This document shows positions 34,872 to 45,761 of a stretch of DNA of 64,000 nucleotides, piece after piece; the first letter of the stretch is position 1; the number at the start of each line of letters is the position of its first letter. The notes under the pieces are model-generated. The model was given only the letters and a program-made list of their open reading frames with translations, was not told the DNA's origin and did not search any database. A program made the translations under genes and the position numbers. Origin of the DNA: Bacteroidales bacterium (GTDB taxonomy: Bacteria; Bacteroidota; Bacteroidia; Bacteroidales; UBA932); contig SUYX01000002.1 of assembly GCA_015060225.1 (NCBI GenBank), positions 1 to 64,000 of the forward strand, in the 5' to 3' direction.

Positions 34872-36836
34872 TTATTCACTTAATTGTGCCCACTCATCCA
34901 TCTTTTCATCCAACTCCTTCTTGGCTGTATCATATTTGGCAGTAAGTTCCAGAATCTTTCCGGTTTCAGTTGCACATGACAATTCTTCTTCAAGAGCGGC
35001 AATTGTCTCTTCAAGCTCCTCAATTCTCTTCTCGCATTGTTCAATCTTTTTCTTGAGTCTTGTCTTTTCCCTCTCAATCTCCTTCATCTGCTGGTAAGAG
35101 AGTTGTGCCTGAACCTTGTTATCCTGCTTCCCGACAGTTGCTTCACTTACAATTGTACTCCTTTCCATCTGTACAGAAGAGTTGCCAGCAACACCAGGGC
35201 TTTTCCTCTCCAATTCATTCAGACTGTCAAGCCTTTTTCTTGCAAGGAAATCCTGAACACCACCCAGATGTTCCTTAACCTTCCCATCCTTGAACTCATA
35301 AATCTTGTCCACAAGTCCGTCAAGGAAATCACGGTCGTGCGATACAATAACCAATGTTCCGTCATACGCCTGCAGAGCCTGTTTGAGAATATCCTTTGAA
35401 ATGAGGTCCATATGGTTTGTCGGCTCATCCAATGCCAACAGATTATGAGGCTTGAGCATCAGTTTGGCCATTGCCAGACGGGCCCTTTCCCCTCCGCTCA
35501 ATACTGCAACTTTTTTGTCAATATCCTCTCCCCTGAAAAGGAATGCTCCAAGTATATCCCTCAATTTAGTACGGATATCTCCTACAGCTATTTTATCAAG
35601 GGTGTCAAACACCGTATCATTCTTGTCCAGCACATCCTCCTGGTTCTGGGCAAAGTAACCCATATCAACATTATAACCGAGTCCAGCTTCACCATCTATC
35701 GGGAATAGTTCCTTTGTAATGATTCTCATTAGAGTGGTTTTTCCCTCACCGTTCCTCCCCACAAAGGCTATCTTCTCACCTCTTTCAATAGATATGTTCA
35801 CTCCGTCTATAATTACTTTGCTCCCGTAACCTATAGTTGCATCCTTTGCACTGAACACTATTTGTCCGCTGCGTGGTGCTGGGGGAAATTTCACGCTTAA
35901 GGCACTCTTGTCCTCAATGTCTACCTCTATCCTCTCCAGTTTGTCCAACTGTTTTATACGGCTCTGTACCTGATTGCTCTTGGTGGCCTTGTAACGGAAT
36001 CTCTCAATAAACTCCTCAGTTTTCTCAATCATCTTCTGCTGGTTCTCATAAGCTGCCAATTGCTGTTGCATGCGCTCTGCCCTCAGCTCCTTGTATTTGC
36101 TGTACGGTACTTTATAGTCATATATCTTGCCGAGCATAATTTCAACAGTACGCTTGGTGATGTTATCAAGAAACTTGCGGTCGTGTGAGATGAGTACAAT
36201 TGCCCCTGGAAAGCTTTTCAGATAATCCTCAAACCACTCGATTGATTCTATGTCAAGATGGTTGGTAGGCTCATCCAGCAGCAGCACATCCGGTTTGCGC
36301 AAAAGCACCTTTGCCAATTCTATACGCATATTCCACCCCTGGCTGAATGTTGCTGTGGGACGTTCAAGCTCATCTCTCTTGAATCCCAGACCGGTAAGCA
36401 CCTTCTCTGCCTGTGAGCGAACAGGCTCAGACTCAAGTATTGCAACACGGTCATTATACTCATTCAACTTTACAATCAGATTGTTGTATTGTTGGGAATT
36501 ATAATCTGTACGATCTGCAAGTTCTCCGTTAATTTTCTCTATCTGGGCATGCAGTTCAAACAGCTCATTGAAAGCAGTAAGTGTTTCATCAATCACACTC
36601 TTGTCCTTGGCGTGTTCCATCTGCTGCGGCAGATACCCCAGAGTGAGCCCCGGAGGAACCATAATCTTCCCGGAAGTTGGGGAATTCAACCCCAGAATAA
36701 GTTTCAGCAGAGTTGATTTTCCCGCACCATTTTTCCCGACAAGTCCTATCCTGTCGTTGTCAGTAATATGGAAATTGATATCATTCAGCAGAGTAAAGCC
36801 ACCAAATGAAACATTGACATTATTTATCGATATCAC
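34872..36836 (-). CDS. ABC-F family ATPase (Uup-like)
   Basis: 654 residues. Two ATPase domains with Walker A GKNGAGKSTLLK and GRNGEGKTTLMR, Walker B LLLDEPTNHLDIES and LALDEPTNHMDLIS, and signature LSGGERARLAMAKL in the second half; the first signature is the weaker FSQGWNMRIELAKVL. The linker between them and a C-terminal coiled coil (from about residue 570) fit Uup. ABC-F proteins act on ribosomes, not in transport. Its start overlaps tatC by 17 bp. Confidence 0.93.
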   Translation of the reverse strand: MISINNVNVSFGGFTLLNDINFHITDNDRIGLVGKNGAGKSTLLKLILGLNSPTSGKIMVPPGLTLGYLPQQMEHAKDKSVIDETLTAFNELFELHAQIEKINGELADRTDYNSQQYNNLIVKLNEYNDRVAILESEPVRSQAEKVLTGLGFKRDELERPTATFSQGWNMRIELAKVLLRKPDVLLLDEPTNHLDIESIEWFEDYLKSFPGAIVLISHDRKFLDNITKRTVEIMLGKIYDYKVPYSKYKELRAERMQQQLAAYENQQKMIEKTEEFIERFRYKATKSNQVQSRIKQLDKLERIEVDIEDKSALSVKFPPAPRSGQIVFSAKDATIGYGSKVIIDGVNISIERGEKIAFVGRNGEGKTTLMRIITKELFPIDGEAGLGYNVDMGYFAQNQEDVLDKNDTVFDTLDKIAVGDIRTKLRDILGAFLFRGEDIDKKVAVLSGGERARLAMAKLMLKPHNLLALDEPTNHMDLISKDILKQALQAYDGTLVIVSHDRDFLDGLVDKIYEFKDGKVKEHLGGVQDFLARKRLDSLNELERKSPGVAGNSSVQMERSTIVSEATVGKQDNKVQAQLSYQQMKEIEREKTRLKKKIEQCEKRIEELEETIAALEEELSCATETGKILELTAKYDTAKKELDEKMDEWAQLSE

Positions 36837-37584
36837 GGCAGACCAAAATGCTTAGTTCGTATAATCCATACAGCGGTAGTCCTACAGCCATTAGTGTAAA
36901 CGGATCTCCGCTTGGGGTAATGAATGCGGCAAGTACAAGCATAATTACAAATGCATGTTTGCGGTACTTCTTGAGGAAATTTTTTGTAAGAATACCTATT
37001 TTGGACAGTATTACAGCAAGTGAAGGCATTTCAAATACCACTCCCATAATAAGGATCAGCCATGTGAACATGGAAATGTAGGATTGCAACGATATCTGGT
37101 TTGCAACCTCATAGCTTACCTGATATGTACCCAAAAATCTTAACGTAAGTGGGAAAATCAGATAATAACCGACCAATACTCCCAAAAGAAACAGAATTCC
37201 CGCAAATGCAAATGCAACCCTCGCTGTCCTTTTTTCATTCTCATATAATGCCGGACTCACAAATCTCCACAACTGATAAACAATAAATGGTACTGCCAGA
37301 ACAAGTGCAAAATAGAAAGTGGTACTTATATGTATGAAAAACTGTGCAGAAAGATCAATGTTTATAAGTTCAAGTTCAAATGCCGGCAATAAAGGGGCAC
37401 CCACCAGATCCAGAATCTTATCTATAAATCTGTATAGGATAAAATCAGAATCAATAGGTGCAAATACAACAGTATTGAAAACAAAATCCTTTGCCATAAA
37501 TATTGCAGCCATCAATACTGCAATAAATATGGCAGACCTGAACAGCACCTTTCTCAATTCGTCAAGGTGCTCCCAAAATGTCAT
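36820..37584 (-). CDS. tatC: Sec-independent translocase TatC
   Basis: 254 residues from the ATG at 37584, giving the family start MTFWEHLDELRKVLFRSAIF. Six membrane helices. FVSPALYENEKR carries the conserved TatC loop after helix 2. Binds twin-arginine signals and with TatA exports folded proteins. Upstream in-frame TTG at 37599 is less likely. Next to tatA, as usual. Confidence 0.93.
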   Translation of the reverse strand: MTFWEHLDELRKVLFRSAIFIAVLMAAIFMAKDFVFNTVVFAPIDSDFILYRFIDKILDLVGAPLLPAFELELINIDLSAQFFIHISTTFYFALVLAVPFIVYQLWRFVSPALYENEKRTARVAFAFAGILFLLGVLVGYYLIFPLTLRFLGTYQVSYEVANQISLQSYISMFTWLILIMGVVFEMPSLAVILSKIGILTKNFLKKYRKHAFVIMLVLAAFITPSGDPFTLMAVGLPLYGLYELSILVCRDIDK

Positions 37585-37602
37585 CTCCTGCTGGCCCAAT
37601 TA

Positions 37603-37812
37603 TTATTTCTCCTCTTTTTTCGCTTCTTTAGTATCGTCTGCGTTAATTTCATCCTCTATCCCTTTAACGCCGTCTTTAAAGCTCTTTACCCCCTTGCCTA
37701 TACCTTTCATCAACTCTGGAATCTTCTTGCCTCCAAACAAAAGAAGTACAACAAGAGCAATAATAATAACTTCACCGGCACCAAAACTGCCGAACAATAG
37801 CAAACTTCTCAT
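37603..37812 (-). CDS. tatA: Sec-independent translocase TatA
   Basis: 69 residues. One membrane helix (GAGEVIIIALVVLLLFGGKKIPELMKGIGKGVKSFKD) with the FGxxxxPEL hinge and amphipathic helix, then an acidic tail. Forms the pore with TatC for folded cargo, perhaps including the PIG-L protein with the twin-Arg-like signal. Confidence 0.94.
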   Translation of the reverse strand: MRSLLLFGSFGAGEVIIIALVVLLLFGGKKIPELMKGIGKGVKSFKDGVKGIEDEINADDTKEAKKEEK

Positions 37813-37823
37813 TTTATTTTATA

Positions 37824-38261
37824 TTAAAAGTATTTTTCCATAATTTCAGCAGCATACTCAGGTATTCTGCAAGGCTTTCTTGTATCGGATTTTATGAATC
37901 CTATCACAACTTCGCCTTCAGCTACAACCGATCCTATCTCCATTTTGGGTGTAAGAGGATTTACACTGCTCTCTTTTATGATTTGTGTCTTTATCCTCAT
38001 CTTTGCCATAGGCATACTCTCCATGCTGCTTATAATTTTAAGAGTATCACCCATTCTCGATGGAGTTTTATATGTACAGAATGTAGATACTACAGGGAGC
38101 ATTATTCCTCTCCCCTCAATTTCACTTATAGGAAGACCTATCTCCTCAAGCATCTTAATCCTCCCATACTCAAAATATCTTATATAATTTGAGTGATGGA
38201 CAATTCCCATCAGATCTGTCTCATAGTATCTTACTTCAACATTGCACTCAGTACGAATCAT
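37824..38261 (-). CDS. Acyl-CoA thioesterase, YbgC/FadM type
   Basis: 145 residues, hotdog fold. VRYYETDLMGIVHHSNYIRYFEYGRIKMLEEIGLP has the YbgC catalytic Asp and HxxY pattern. Hydrolyses acyl-CoAs in the cytoplasm. Stop-start overlap of 1 bp with the upstream P-type ATPase (coupled). Confidence 0.9.
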   Translation of the reverse strand: MIRTECNVEVRYYETDLMGIVHHSNYIRYFEYGRIKMLEEIGLPISEIEGRGIMLPVVSTFCTYKTPSRMGDTLKIISSMESMPMAKMRIKTQIIKESSVNPLTPKMEIGSVVAEGEVVIGFIKSDTRKPCRIPEYAAEIMEKYF

Positions 38262-40846
38262 TATCTGTTCTCCTTAATCCTTTTGAACAATCTGCCAAGT
38301 TCTCCAATCCACAATACCATTGATGTTCCGGCAATTATTGCAATCCAATGTGTCAGGCTCAATGGTTCAGTCCTGAAGAATCCTCCTCCAAACTGTATTA
38401 TTACTATTTGCAGAACAAGTATGAGAACTGCAATTATAATGAAGTTCCAGTTCTCCTTCAGTTTGTAGAATGCAGACCTGTTTCCTCCAAGTGTCCTTGC
38501 ATTGAACATGTTCCAGAACTGCATCATCACAAAGATAGTAAAGAATACCGAGAGTTCATAAACTGATACAATTCCATCTTTATTCATATATACAAGGATA
38601 CCCAACAATATAGCCAGGAAGACAAGTCCTACACCAAATATATTGCCCATCATTGTCCTGGATATAATGAAATCGTTAATGCCCCTTGGCTTCTTCTTCA
38701 TTACCTCCTTGTATGAAGGTTCGCTTGCAAGTGCAAGTGCGGCAAAAGTATCCATAATCAGATTTACCCACAACATCTGTGTAACTGTAAGTGGAAATTC
38801 TATACCAATAAAAGGGCCAATAAGGGCAGTAAACAGCGCAACAACATTAATTGTCAACTGGAACTGGATGAACTTCTGTATATTCAGATAAATGGACCTT
38901 CCCCATCTTACTGCAGTTGTAACACTTGCAAAAGAATCATCCAAAAGGATGATGTCACTGGCTTCTTTAGCAACAGCAGTACCTGTTCCCATTGCCAATC
39001 CCACATCTGCATAGTTGAGTGCAGGTGCATCATTAGTTCCGTCTCCTGTAACAGAAACCACTTGACCACATTGCTGCAGCAGTTTTACAAGCCTCATTTT
39101 GTCAGCCGGTCTTGCCCGGGACATCACCTTTATGTTGAGGGCAGCCTCTGTAGCAGCAACATCATCAAGTTCTGAAAAGGCTATACCTGTAATGTGGTTT
39201 TTTTCAAGTGTATCCCCTTCTCTCCACAATCCCGCCTGACGGGCAATTTCAACTGCTGTTAGAGAAGTGTCGCCTGTAACAATCTTAACGGCAATACCGG
39301 CATCTGTACACTGCTGCATAGCTGCTGGTACATCGTGCCTTATTGGGTCAGCGATTGCAACAAAACCTGTATAATTGAATTTATTTCCATTCACAAGTTC
39401 CGCTATATCCATATCCGCATCGAGAAGAGGAATCTCAACCTTTGCAAATGCAAGTGATCTCATTCCTTTCTCCTGGTACACCCTTACTTTAGAAATCTCC
39501 TTCTCTACATCAATATTTCCACATTTGCCAAAGATGATTTCAGGTGCCCCTTTTATAAGCAGAATAACTTTGTCGGGAAGATCGAAATCTGCAATTGTTG
39601 CCATATATTTCCTCTCTGTGCTGAAAGGAAGTCTTTTTACAATTTTGAAGTTTTTGCGGATATCATCATATGAATATCCGTTATCAGCCAAATACAGTAG
39701 CAGTGCCCCCTCTGTAGGGTTTCCTACTGCAGACAAATTTCCGTCAATGTCCTTTTCCAACAGTGCAGTAGAATTCAATGCAATCTCCTTTGCAAAATCA
39801 TCAGAAACGGTTCCTGAATAATATTGCACCTGCATCTTGTTCTGGGTAAGGGTACCTGTTTTGTCTGTACATATTACTGTAGTTGCACCCATTGTTTCGC
39901 AGGCATGCATTTTCCTTACAAGTGTATTCCCCGCAGTCATCTTGCGCATACTGTATGCAAGACTCAGTGTAACACTCATTGCAAGTCCCTCAGGTACAGC
40001 CACTACGATTAGTGTAACCGCTATCATGAAGAAACTCAGAAGCAATGTCAAGTTCTCCAGTGTAAACGAGAAAGTAAGCAAACCTACAGCATAGTCTCTG
40101 ATTACCAAAGCAAAGAAAGTAAGACCTGCAACTGTAAATCCAATCTTCCCGATAACACCGCTCAGTTTGTCCAACTGCTTGTTCAATGGTGTCTTGGCAC
40201 CGGTAAGTTCTGCTGCCTGACGAGCTGTCTTTCCAATCTCCGTAGCATCTCCAACTGCTGTAACCTCCATTATTCCATCACCCTCTGTAACTGTTGTACC
40301 TCTGTAAATGCAGTTGGGGGAATATGTTCCTGCAAAATCCTTTACCGGCTCATGGGTTTTTCTGGATGATACCGACTCTCCATTGAGCGATGATTCATTT
40401 ACACTCAACTCCATTGTCTCAAGAAGTTTACCGTCTGCCGGTATCTCATCTCCTTGGGTAACAATTACTATATCCCCTACTACCAGTTCATTCTTTGGGA
40501 TTTGGGTTACGGCTCCGTTTCTATAAACCTTTACAGGAACAGTGTCATTTATCTGATTGAGAATGTCAAACTCCTTACCTGCCTTGTACTCATTTATAAA
40601 TGAGAGGAATGTGGCAAGAAATACTGCAAGCAAAATTCCCAGGCTCTCCACTATTGATCCATGGAAATATCCTGTAATGAATGAGAGCAATGTTGCAAAT
40701 AATAGAAGTTTGATAATTGGGTCATTGAATTTCCCCAATAACAATTTAACCCAACTCTCCCTTGCAGGGGGTGTCAGGTCATTTGTACCATACTTTGTCC
40801 TGTTTTCCAGAACCTGGTTATCCGATAATCCCTTAAATTGCTGCAT
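38261..40846 (-). CDS. Calcium-translocating P-type ATPase, PMCA type
   Basis: 861 residues. Phosphorylation site Asp328 in CTDKTGTLTQNKM, PEGL (285-288) in the transmembrane ion site, the actuator loop SSLNGES, KGAPEII for nucleotide binding, and TGDGTNDAPALNYADVG. The C-terminal membrane domain has LWVNLIMDTFAALALASEP, a IIB Ca2+ pump feature. Exports Ca2+ from the cytoplasm using ATP. Normal length for bacterial members. Confidence 0.92.
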   Translation of the reverse strand: MQQFKGLSDNQVLENRTKYGTNDLTPPARESWVKLLLGKFNDPIIKLLLFATLLSFITGYFHGSIVESLGILLAVFLATFLSFINEYKAGKEFDILNQINDTVPVKVYRNGAVTQIPKNELVVGDIVIVTQGDEIPADGKLLETMELSVNESSLNGESVSSRKTHEPVKDFAGTYSPNCIYRGTTVTEGDGIMEVTAVGDATEIGKTARQAAELTGAKTPLNKQLDKLSGVIGKIGFTVAGLTFFALVIRDYAVGLLTFSFTLENLTLLLSFFMIAVTLIVVAVPEGLAMSVTLSLAYSMRKMTAGNTLVRKMHACETMGATTVICTDKTGTLTQNKMQVQYYSGTVSDDFAKEIALNSTALLEKDIDGNLSAVGNPTEGALLLYLADNGYSYDDIRKNFKIVKRLPFSTERKYMATIADFDLPDKVILLIKGAPEIIFGKCGNIDVEKEISKVRVYQEKGMRSLAFAKVEIPLLDADMDIAELVNGNKFNYTGFVAIADPIRHDVPAAMQQCTDAGIAVKIVTGDTSLTAVEIARQAGLWREGDTLEKNHITGIAFSELDDVAATEAALNIKVMSRARPADKMRLVKLLQQCGQVVSVTGDGTNDAPALNYADVGLAMGTGTAVAKEASDIILLDDSFASVTTAVRWGRSIYLNIQKFIQFQLTINVVALFTALIGPFIGIEFPLTVTQMLWVNLIMDTFAALALASEPSYKEVMKKKPRGINDFIISRTMMGNIFGVGLVFLAILLGILVYMNKDGIVSVYELSVFFTIFVMMQFWNMFNARTLGGNRSAFYKLKENWNFIIIAVLILVLQIVIIQFGGGFFRTEPLSLTHWIAIIAGTSMVLWIGELGRLFKRIKENR

Positions 40847-40864
40847 TATAAAATATTTATGTTA

Positions 40865-40903
40865 CAAGTGCCGGAACACAGCAAAAAACGAGCCCCGGCA
40901 CTA
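40865..40903 (-). terminator. Hairpin between valS and the Ca2+-ATPase
   Basis: AGTGCCGG and CCGGCACT can pair (8 bp) across a ~22-nt loop just after the valS stop. No long U-tract follows on the minus strand, so termination or attenuation is uncertain. Confidence 0.4.
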
Positions 40904-40913
40904 TATAACCAAA

Positions 40914-43667
40914 TTATTTTTTCAACAAAGAAGCAATTCTGTTATGAAGGTTCTCAAGTTTTGTTGTTGCATCAGACTGCTTCTTCCTCTCCATGGCAAC
41001 AACATTAGCTGGAGCATTATTTACAAATTTCTCATTGGAAAGTTTGCCGTTAACCTGTTTGAGGAACTTTTCATAATACTCAATCTCAGCCCTCATCTTT
41101 GCAACCTCCTCTTCAACATTTATATGTTCATTGAGCGGAACAAAGAATTCGCTGGTCTTTACCATAAAGTTTGCACCCTGGGCATCTGCATCAAATGCTT
41201 CAACTGAAGTTATCTTTGAAATGTTTGCCAGTTTCATGATAACTGCGTCCATAGAGTTGTTGTATGGAGCCTTTGCAAATATCTCAAGAGTATTTTTAGG
41301 AGAAACCTGTTTCGATTGTCTGATATTTCTAACATTCATTACAATTTGTGATGCATTCTCAAACTGCTCAAGAAGGGTGGCATCATATTCCTCACCTGCA
41401 GAAACATTCTGGTACATGATGGTATCACCAGGTTTGCGCAGCTCAAGGTTCTGCCACAACTCCTCAGTTATGAACGGCATAAATGGATGTAGTATTCTCA
41501 GAAGTGAATCAAAATATCCTTTTGTAGCCTTGTAGGTTTCGGGATCTATGCCTGCTCCATATGAAGGTTTTACCATTTCAAGGTACCATGCACAGAAATC
41601 ATCCCAGAACAGCTTGTAAATGGCCATCAATGCCTCAGACAATCTGTATTTTGAAAGAAGGTCCTCAATCTCGGCACTTACTTTGGCAAGGGTGGCATAG
41701 AACCATTTTACTGCAACTTTTGCACTTTCCGGTTGCTGTACATTCTCATCAACACTCCAGCCGCTTACAAGTCTAAATGCGTTCCAAATCTTGTTGTTGA
41801 AGTTACGCCCCTGCTCGCACAATGCCTCGTCAAAAAGGATATCATTACCTGCAGGTGCAGAAAGCATCATTCCCATACGAACCGCATCTGCACCGTATTT
41901 GGCAATCAGTTCAAGAGGATCCGGTGAGTTTCCGAGTGATTTTGACATCTTGCGGCCAAGCTTGTCCCTAACAATACCTGTAAAATATACATTCTTGAAA
42001 GGCATTGTACCGTTATACTCATAGCCGGCCATAATCATCCTGGCAACCCAGAAGAATATGATGTCCGGTCCTGTTACAAGGTCACTTGTAGGATAATAAT
42101 AATTGATCTCCTCATTTCCAGGATTACTTATTCCTTTGAAAAGTGAGAGTGGCCACAACCATGATGAGAACCATGTGTCAAGTGCATCATCATCCTGTCT
42201 GAGATCCCCTATTGTAATATTTTCATATCCGGGGATAACTTTTGCAAGTTCAAGTGCCTTTTCTGCTGTCTCTGCAACAACAAATTTCTCCTCCCCTTCA
42301 GCATTGTCGGGAAGGAAATATGCAGGAATGCGGTGGCCCCACCATAGCTGGCGGCTGATACACCAGTCCTGTATATTGTCAAGCCAGTTATGATATGTTG
42401 TCTTGTACTTGGAAGGATAGAACTTGAGTTCATCATTCATAACAGGTGGAAGTGCAATATCTGCAAAATGCTGCATCCTCAGGAACCACTGCATACAAAG
42501 TCTTGGCTCTACTGCAGTATCTGAGTTCCTTTCTGAATAGCCTACCTTGTTCTGGTAATCCTCCACTTTTTCCATAAGACCGGCAGCCTCAAGATCTTTC
42601 ACAATCTGTTTGCGGACATCCATACGGTCCATACCTATATACATACCAGCAGCCTCACTTAATGTAGCATCTGCATTGAATATATCTATAGTTTCCAGAT
42701 TATGTGTCTTGCCCAGCATGTAGTCATTTGTATCATGTGCAGGGGTTACTTTCAAACAACCTGTACCAAATTCAATCTCCACATATCTGTCCTCGATTAC
42801 AGGAATTGAACGGTTTACAAGTGGAACAATTACCTTCTTCCCTTTGAGCCATGTGTTCTTGGGGTCTTTTGGATTGATGCACATTGCAGTATCACCCATA
42901 ATTGTCTCAGGACGGGTTGTTGCAACCACTGCATATCTTCTGCCCTCAGCATCCCTGTGCAGGATCTGATGTTTTACAGCAGGATCGAAAGGATCTGCAG
43001 GGTTTAGTGTAACTGCACCTGACTCTTCACCGTCTGTACATCCCGGCTGCTCATCCACATAATATCTCAAATAGTAGAGTTTGCTCTTCTCATCCTTATA
43101 TATAACCTCCTCGTTGCTGAGTGCTGTTTGGGCCTTAGGATCCCAGTTTACCATTCTCAGACCGCGGTAAATGAGTCCTTTGTTATAGAGGTCAACAAAC
43201 ACTTTTATTACACTGGAACTTCTCTCCTCATCCATTGTGAAAGCAGTCCTGTCCCAGTCACAACTGGCACCAAGTTTACGCAACTGCTTGAGAATGATTC
43301 CACCATGCTCATTAGTCCAGTCCCAAGCATGTTTGAGGAACTCCTCCCTGGTAAGGTCACTTTTCTTTATACCCTGCCCCGCAAGCTTCTTTACAACCTT
43401 TGCTTCTGTTGCAATTGATGCATGGTCTGTTCCGGGAACCCAGCAGGCATTTTTACCCTTCATTCTTGCCCTTCGAACCAAAATGTCCTGAATTGTGTTA
43501 TTCAACATGTGCCCCATGTGAAGTACTCCGGTTACATTTGGTGGAGGTATAACAATTGTATATGCCTCTTTTTCATTCGGTTCCGAATGGAAGAATTTGT
43601 TTTCCAACCAGTATTCGTACCATTTGTCCTCAATGTTGGCCGGATTATATTTTGCAGGAATTTCCAT
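40914..43667 (-). CDS. valS: Valyl-tRNA synthetase
   Basis: 917 residues. Class I signature HMGH (50-53) in [15 protein letters not shown] and KMSKS in [18 protein letters not shown]; a CP1 editing domain with [15 protein letters not shown]-terminal coiled coil [32 protein letters not shown] as in ValRS. Charges tRNA(Val). No T-box leader was seen upstream; TAACTTTG at 43712-43719 (minus) is the likely promoter. Confidence 0.96.
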   Translation of the reverse strand: MEIPAKYNPANIEDKWYEYWLENKFFHSEPNEKEAYTIVIPPPNVTGVLHMGHMLNNTIQDILVRRARMKGKNACWVPGTDHASIATEAKVVKKLAGQGIKKSDLTREEFLKHAWDWTNEHGGIILKQLRKLGASCDWDRTAFTMDEERSSSVIKVFVDLYNKGLIYRGLRMVNWDPKAQTALSNEEVIYKDEKSKLYYLRYYVDEQPGCTDGEESGAVTLNPADPFDPAVKHQILHRDAEGRRYAVVATTRPETIMGDTAMCINPKDPKNTWLKGKKVIVPLVNRSIPVIEDRYVEIEFGTGCLKVTPAHDTNDYMLGKTHNLETIDIFNADATLSEAAGMYIGMDRMDVRKQIVKDLEAAGLMEKVEDYQNKVGYSERNSDTAVEPRLCMQWFLRMQHFADIALPPVMNDELKFYPSKYKTTYHNWLDNIQDWCISRQLWWGHRIPAYFLPDNAEGEEKFVVAETAEKALELAKVIPGYENITIGDLRQDDDALDTWFSSWLWPLSLFKGISNPGNEEINYYYPTSDLVTGPDIIFFWVARMIMAGYEYNGTMPFKNVYFTGIVRDKLGRKMSKSLGNSPDPLELIAKYGADAVRMGMMLSAPAGNDILFDEALCEQGRNFNNKIWNAFRLVSGWSVDENVQQPESAKVAVKWFYATLAKVSAEIEDLLSKYRLSEALMAIYKLFWDDFCAWYLEMVKPSYGAGIDPETYKATKGYFDSLLRILHPFMPFITEELWQNLELRKPGDTIMYQNVSAGEEYDATLLEQFENASQIVMNVRNIRQSKQVSPKNTLEIFAKAPYNNSMDAVIMKLANISKITSVEAFDADAQGANFMVKTSEFFVPLNEHINVEEEVAKMRAEIEYYEKFLKQVNGKLSNEKFVNNAPANVVAMERKKQSDATTKLENLHNRIASLLKK

Positions 43668-43711
43668 AATAATAATTACACTTTAAAAAGTTATAAAAAC
43701 AGTTTAGCATG

Positions 43712-43774
43712 CAAAGTTAATTAAATAAAATATGATGCAAAATTCTATTTTAAAGAAAAAAGTTAGTACATTTG
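43712..43774. promoter_or_regulatory. Divergent -7 motifs, valS and etf operon
   Basis: TAACTTTG on the minus strand (43712-43719) and TACATTTG on the plus strand (43767-43774), exact TAnnTTTG matches. Confidence 0.62.
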
Positions 43775-43835
43775 CTTGTTAATACTTAAATTGAAAACTA
43801 TAAACCTATACGAGAAAGCATAGATTGATACAATT

Positions 43836-44711
43836 ATGACAAAAAAATTGAAGATTGTTGTTCTGGCCAAACAGGTGCCGGACACCAGAAATGTCGGTAA
43901 AAATGCTATGACACCGGAGGGAACAGTAAACAGGGCAGCACTTCCGGCTATTTTCAACCCAGAAGATATGAATGCCCTTGAGCAGGCATTGTATATTAAA
44001 GACCAGAATCCGGGTTCGGAGGTATTGTTGCTCACAATGGGACCTTTCAGAGCTGCGGACATTATCAGGGAAGGACTTTTCAGAGGGGCAGACGGCGGAG
44101 TTCTCCTTACAGACAGGAAATTTGCAGGAGCAGATACACTTGCAACTTCATATGCCCTTTCACAGGCAGTAAAGAAAATTAATCCCGATATCATTCTTGC
44201 AGGACGCCAGGCAATTGACGGAGACACTGCACAGGTTGGACCTCAGGTAGCAGAGAAACTTGGCATTCCTCAGGTTACCTATGCTGAGGAGATTCAGGAA
44301 ATTTCAGACTCAAAAGTTGTAATCAAGAGAAGGCTTGAAAGAGGTGTTGAAGTTGTTTCATGTACCCTTCCATGTCTTGTAACCGTACATGCTACAGCAG
44401 CACCTTGTCGTCCAAGACATGCAAAACAGGTGATGAAATACAAATATGCAAGAACTGTTACTGAGGATACTGCAGAGGGTGCTGACTATCTTCTTTCATT
44501 GGCAGACTACCCTTACCTGAAAATTACCGAGTGGGGAACTGCTGATGTAGGAGGCGAAGACAGCAGCTACGGTATGGCAGGTTCACCAACGAAAGTGAAG
44601 AAGGTTGAGAATATTGTATTCCAGGCAAAAGAGGCTAAGAAACTTACAGCTTCGGCAGAAGATATTGATTCCTTAATCTCAGAACTTCTTGCCAACCACA
44701 CTATAGGCTAA
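43836..44711 (+). CDS. etfB: Electron transfer flavoprotein, beta subunit
   Basis: 291 residues. KIVVLAKQVPDTRNVGKNAMTPEGTVNRAALPAIFNPEDMNALEQAL and the signature region AEKLGIPQVTYAEEIQEI.. match EtfB. With EtfA takes electrons from acyl-CoA dehydrogenase. First gene of a three-gene operon. Confidence 0.94.
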   Translation: MTKKLKIVVLAKQVPDTRNVGKNAMTPEGTVNRAALPAIFNPEDMNALEQALYIKDQNPGSEVLLLTMGPFRAADIIREGLFRGADGGVLLTDRKFAGADTLATSYALSQAVKKINPDIILAGRQAIDGDTAQVGPQVAEKLGIPQVTYAEEIQEISDSKVVIKRRLERGVEVVSCTLPCLVTVHATAAPCRPRHAKQVMKYKYARTVTEDTAEGADYLLSLADYPYLKITEWGTADVGGEDSSYGMAGSPTKVKKVENIVFQAKEAKKLTASAEDIDSLISELLANHTIG

Positions 44712-44742
44712 CAGATTCACTAAACATTAATTTGATTGAGAA

Positions 44743-45759
44743 ATGAATAACATTATAGTTTTTTGCGAAACAGACAACGGCAAATTGTGCGATGTGAGCC
44801 TGGAACTTCTTACAAAGGCAAGATCTTTGGCACAAACTCTTAATTGTGAATTGGAGGCGCTGCTTATCGGATACAATGTTGAAAACCTTCAGAATGAACT
44901 TTACCAGTATGGTGTAAAGACAATACATCTTGCTGATGACAAACAGCTGGAGTTCTTCAGAACACTTCCTTATGCATCAATAGCAATCTCACTGTTCAAA
45001 CAGGAGCAGCCTCAGATTGCACTTTTCGGTGCAACTTGCATAGGACGCGACCTTGCACCAAGAATTTCAAGTGCATTGCACAGCGGTCTTACCGCAGACT
45101 GTACTTCACTTGAGATTGGTGACCATCAGGATACAAAGGGCAACAAATGGGACAATCTCCTATATCAGATACGTCCTGCATTCGGCGGTAACATCATTGC
45201 TACAATCGTAAACCCTGAGCACAGACCTCAGATGGCTACTGTACGAGAAGGTGTAATGAAGAAAGAGCCTCTTGCAACACCTGTACAGGGTTCTGTGAAG
45301 AGAATAGATGTAAGCTCCATTCTTACAGATGCAGATTATGCAGTTGAAATCATCGAGAGACACATTGAGGAGAAGAAGATAGACATTAAAGGTTCACAGA
45401 TTATTGTAGCAGGTGGCTATGGTGTGGGCAGTAAAGAGAACTTTGCTCTGGTTCATGAACTTGCCAAGGTATTGGGTGCAGAGGTTGGTGCTTCACGTGC
45501 AGCAGTTGATGCAGGTTTTTGTGAGCATGAGAGACAAATTGGCCAGACTGGTGTTACCGTAAGACCTAAACTCTTCATTTCAGTAGGTATTTCAGGACAA
45601 ATCCAGCACACTGCAGGTATGGACCAGTCATCTATGATCATTTCAATCAACAATGATCCTAATGCCCCTATCCACCAGATTGCAGATTATTCAATCATTG
45701 GAGACCTTAATGATGTATTACCTAAGATGATTGCATCTTATAAAAAACACAGCAAATAA
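44743..45759 (+). CDS. etfA: Electron transfer flavoprotein, alpha subunit
   Basis: 338 residues. The C-terminal FAD domain has IIVAGGYGVGSKENFALVHELAKVLGAEVGASRAAVDAGFCEHERQIGQTGVTVRPKLFISVGISGQIQHTAGM, standard for EtfA. Ends 2 bp before the dehydrogenase gene, showing tight coupling. Confidence 0.95.
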   Translation: MNNIIVFCETDNGKLCDVSLELLTKARSLAQTLNCELEALLIGYNVENLQNELYQYGVKTIHLADDKQLEFFRTLPYASIAISLFKQEQPQIALFGATCIGRDLAPRISSALHSGLTADCTSLEIGDHQDTKGNKWDNLLYQIRPAFGGNIIATIVNPEHRPQMATVREGVMKKEPLATPVQGSVKRIDVSSILTDADYAVEIIERHIEEKKIDIKGSQIIVAGGYGVGSKENFALVHELAKVLGAEVGASRAAVDAGFCEHERQIGQTGVTVRPKLFISVGISGQIQHTAGMDQSSMIISINNDPNAPIHQIADYSIIGDLNDVLPKMIASYKKHSK

Positions 45760-45761
45760 TT

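Noticed and set aside
43668-43760. T-box leader for valS
   Set aside because: The promoter motif lies only about 45 bp before the start codon and no T-box sequence or specifier hairpin is visible.
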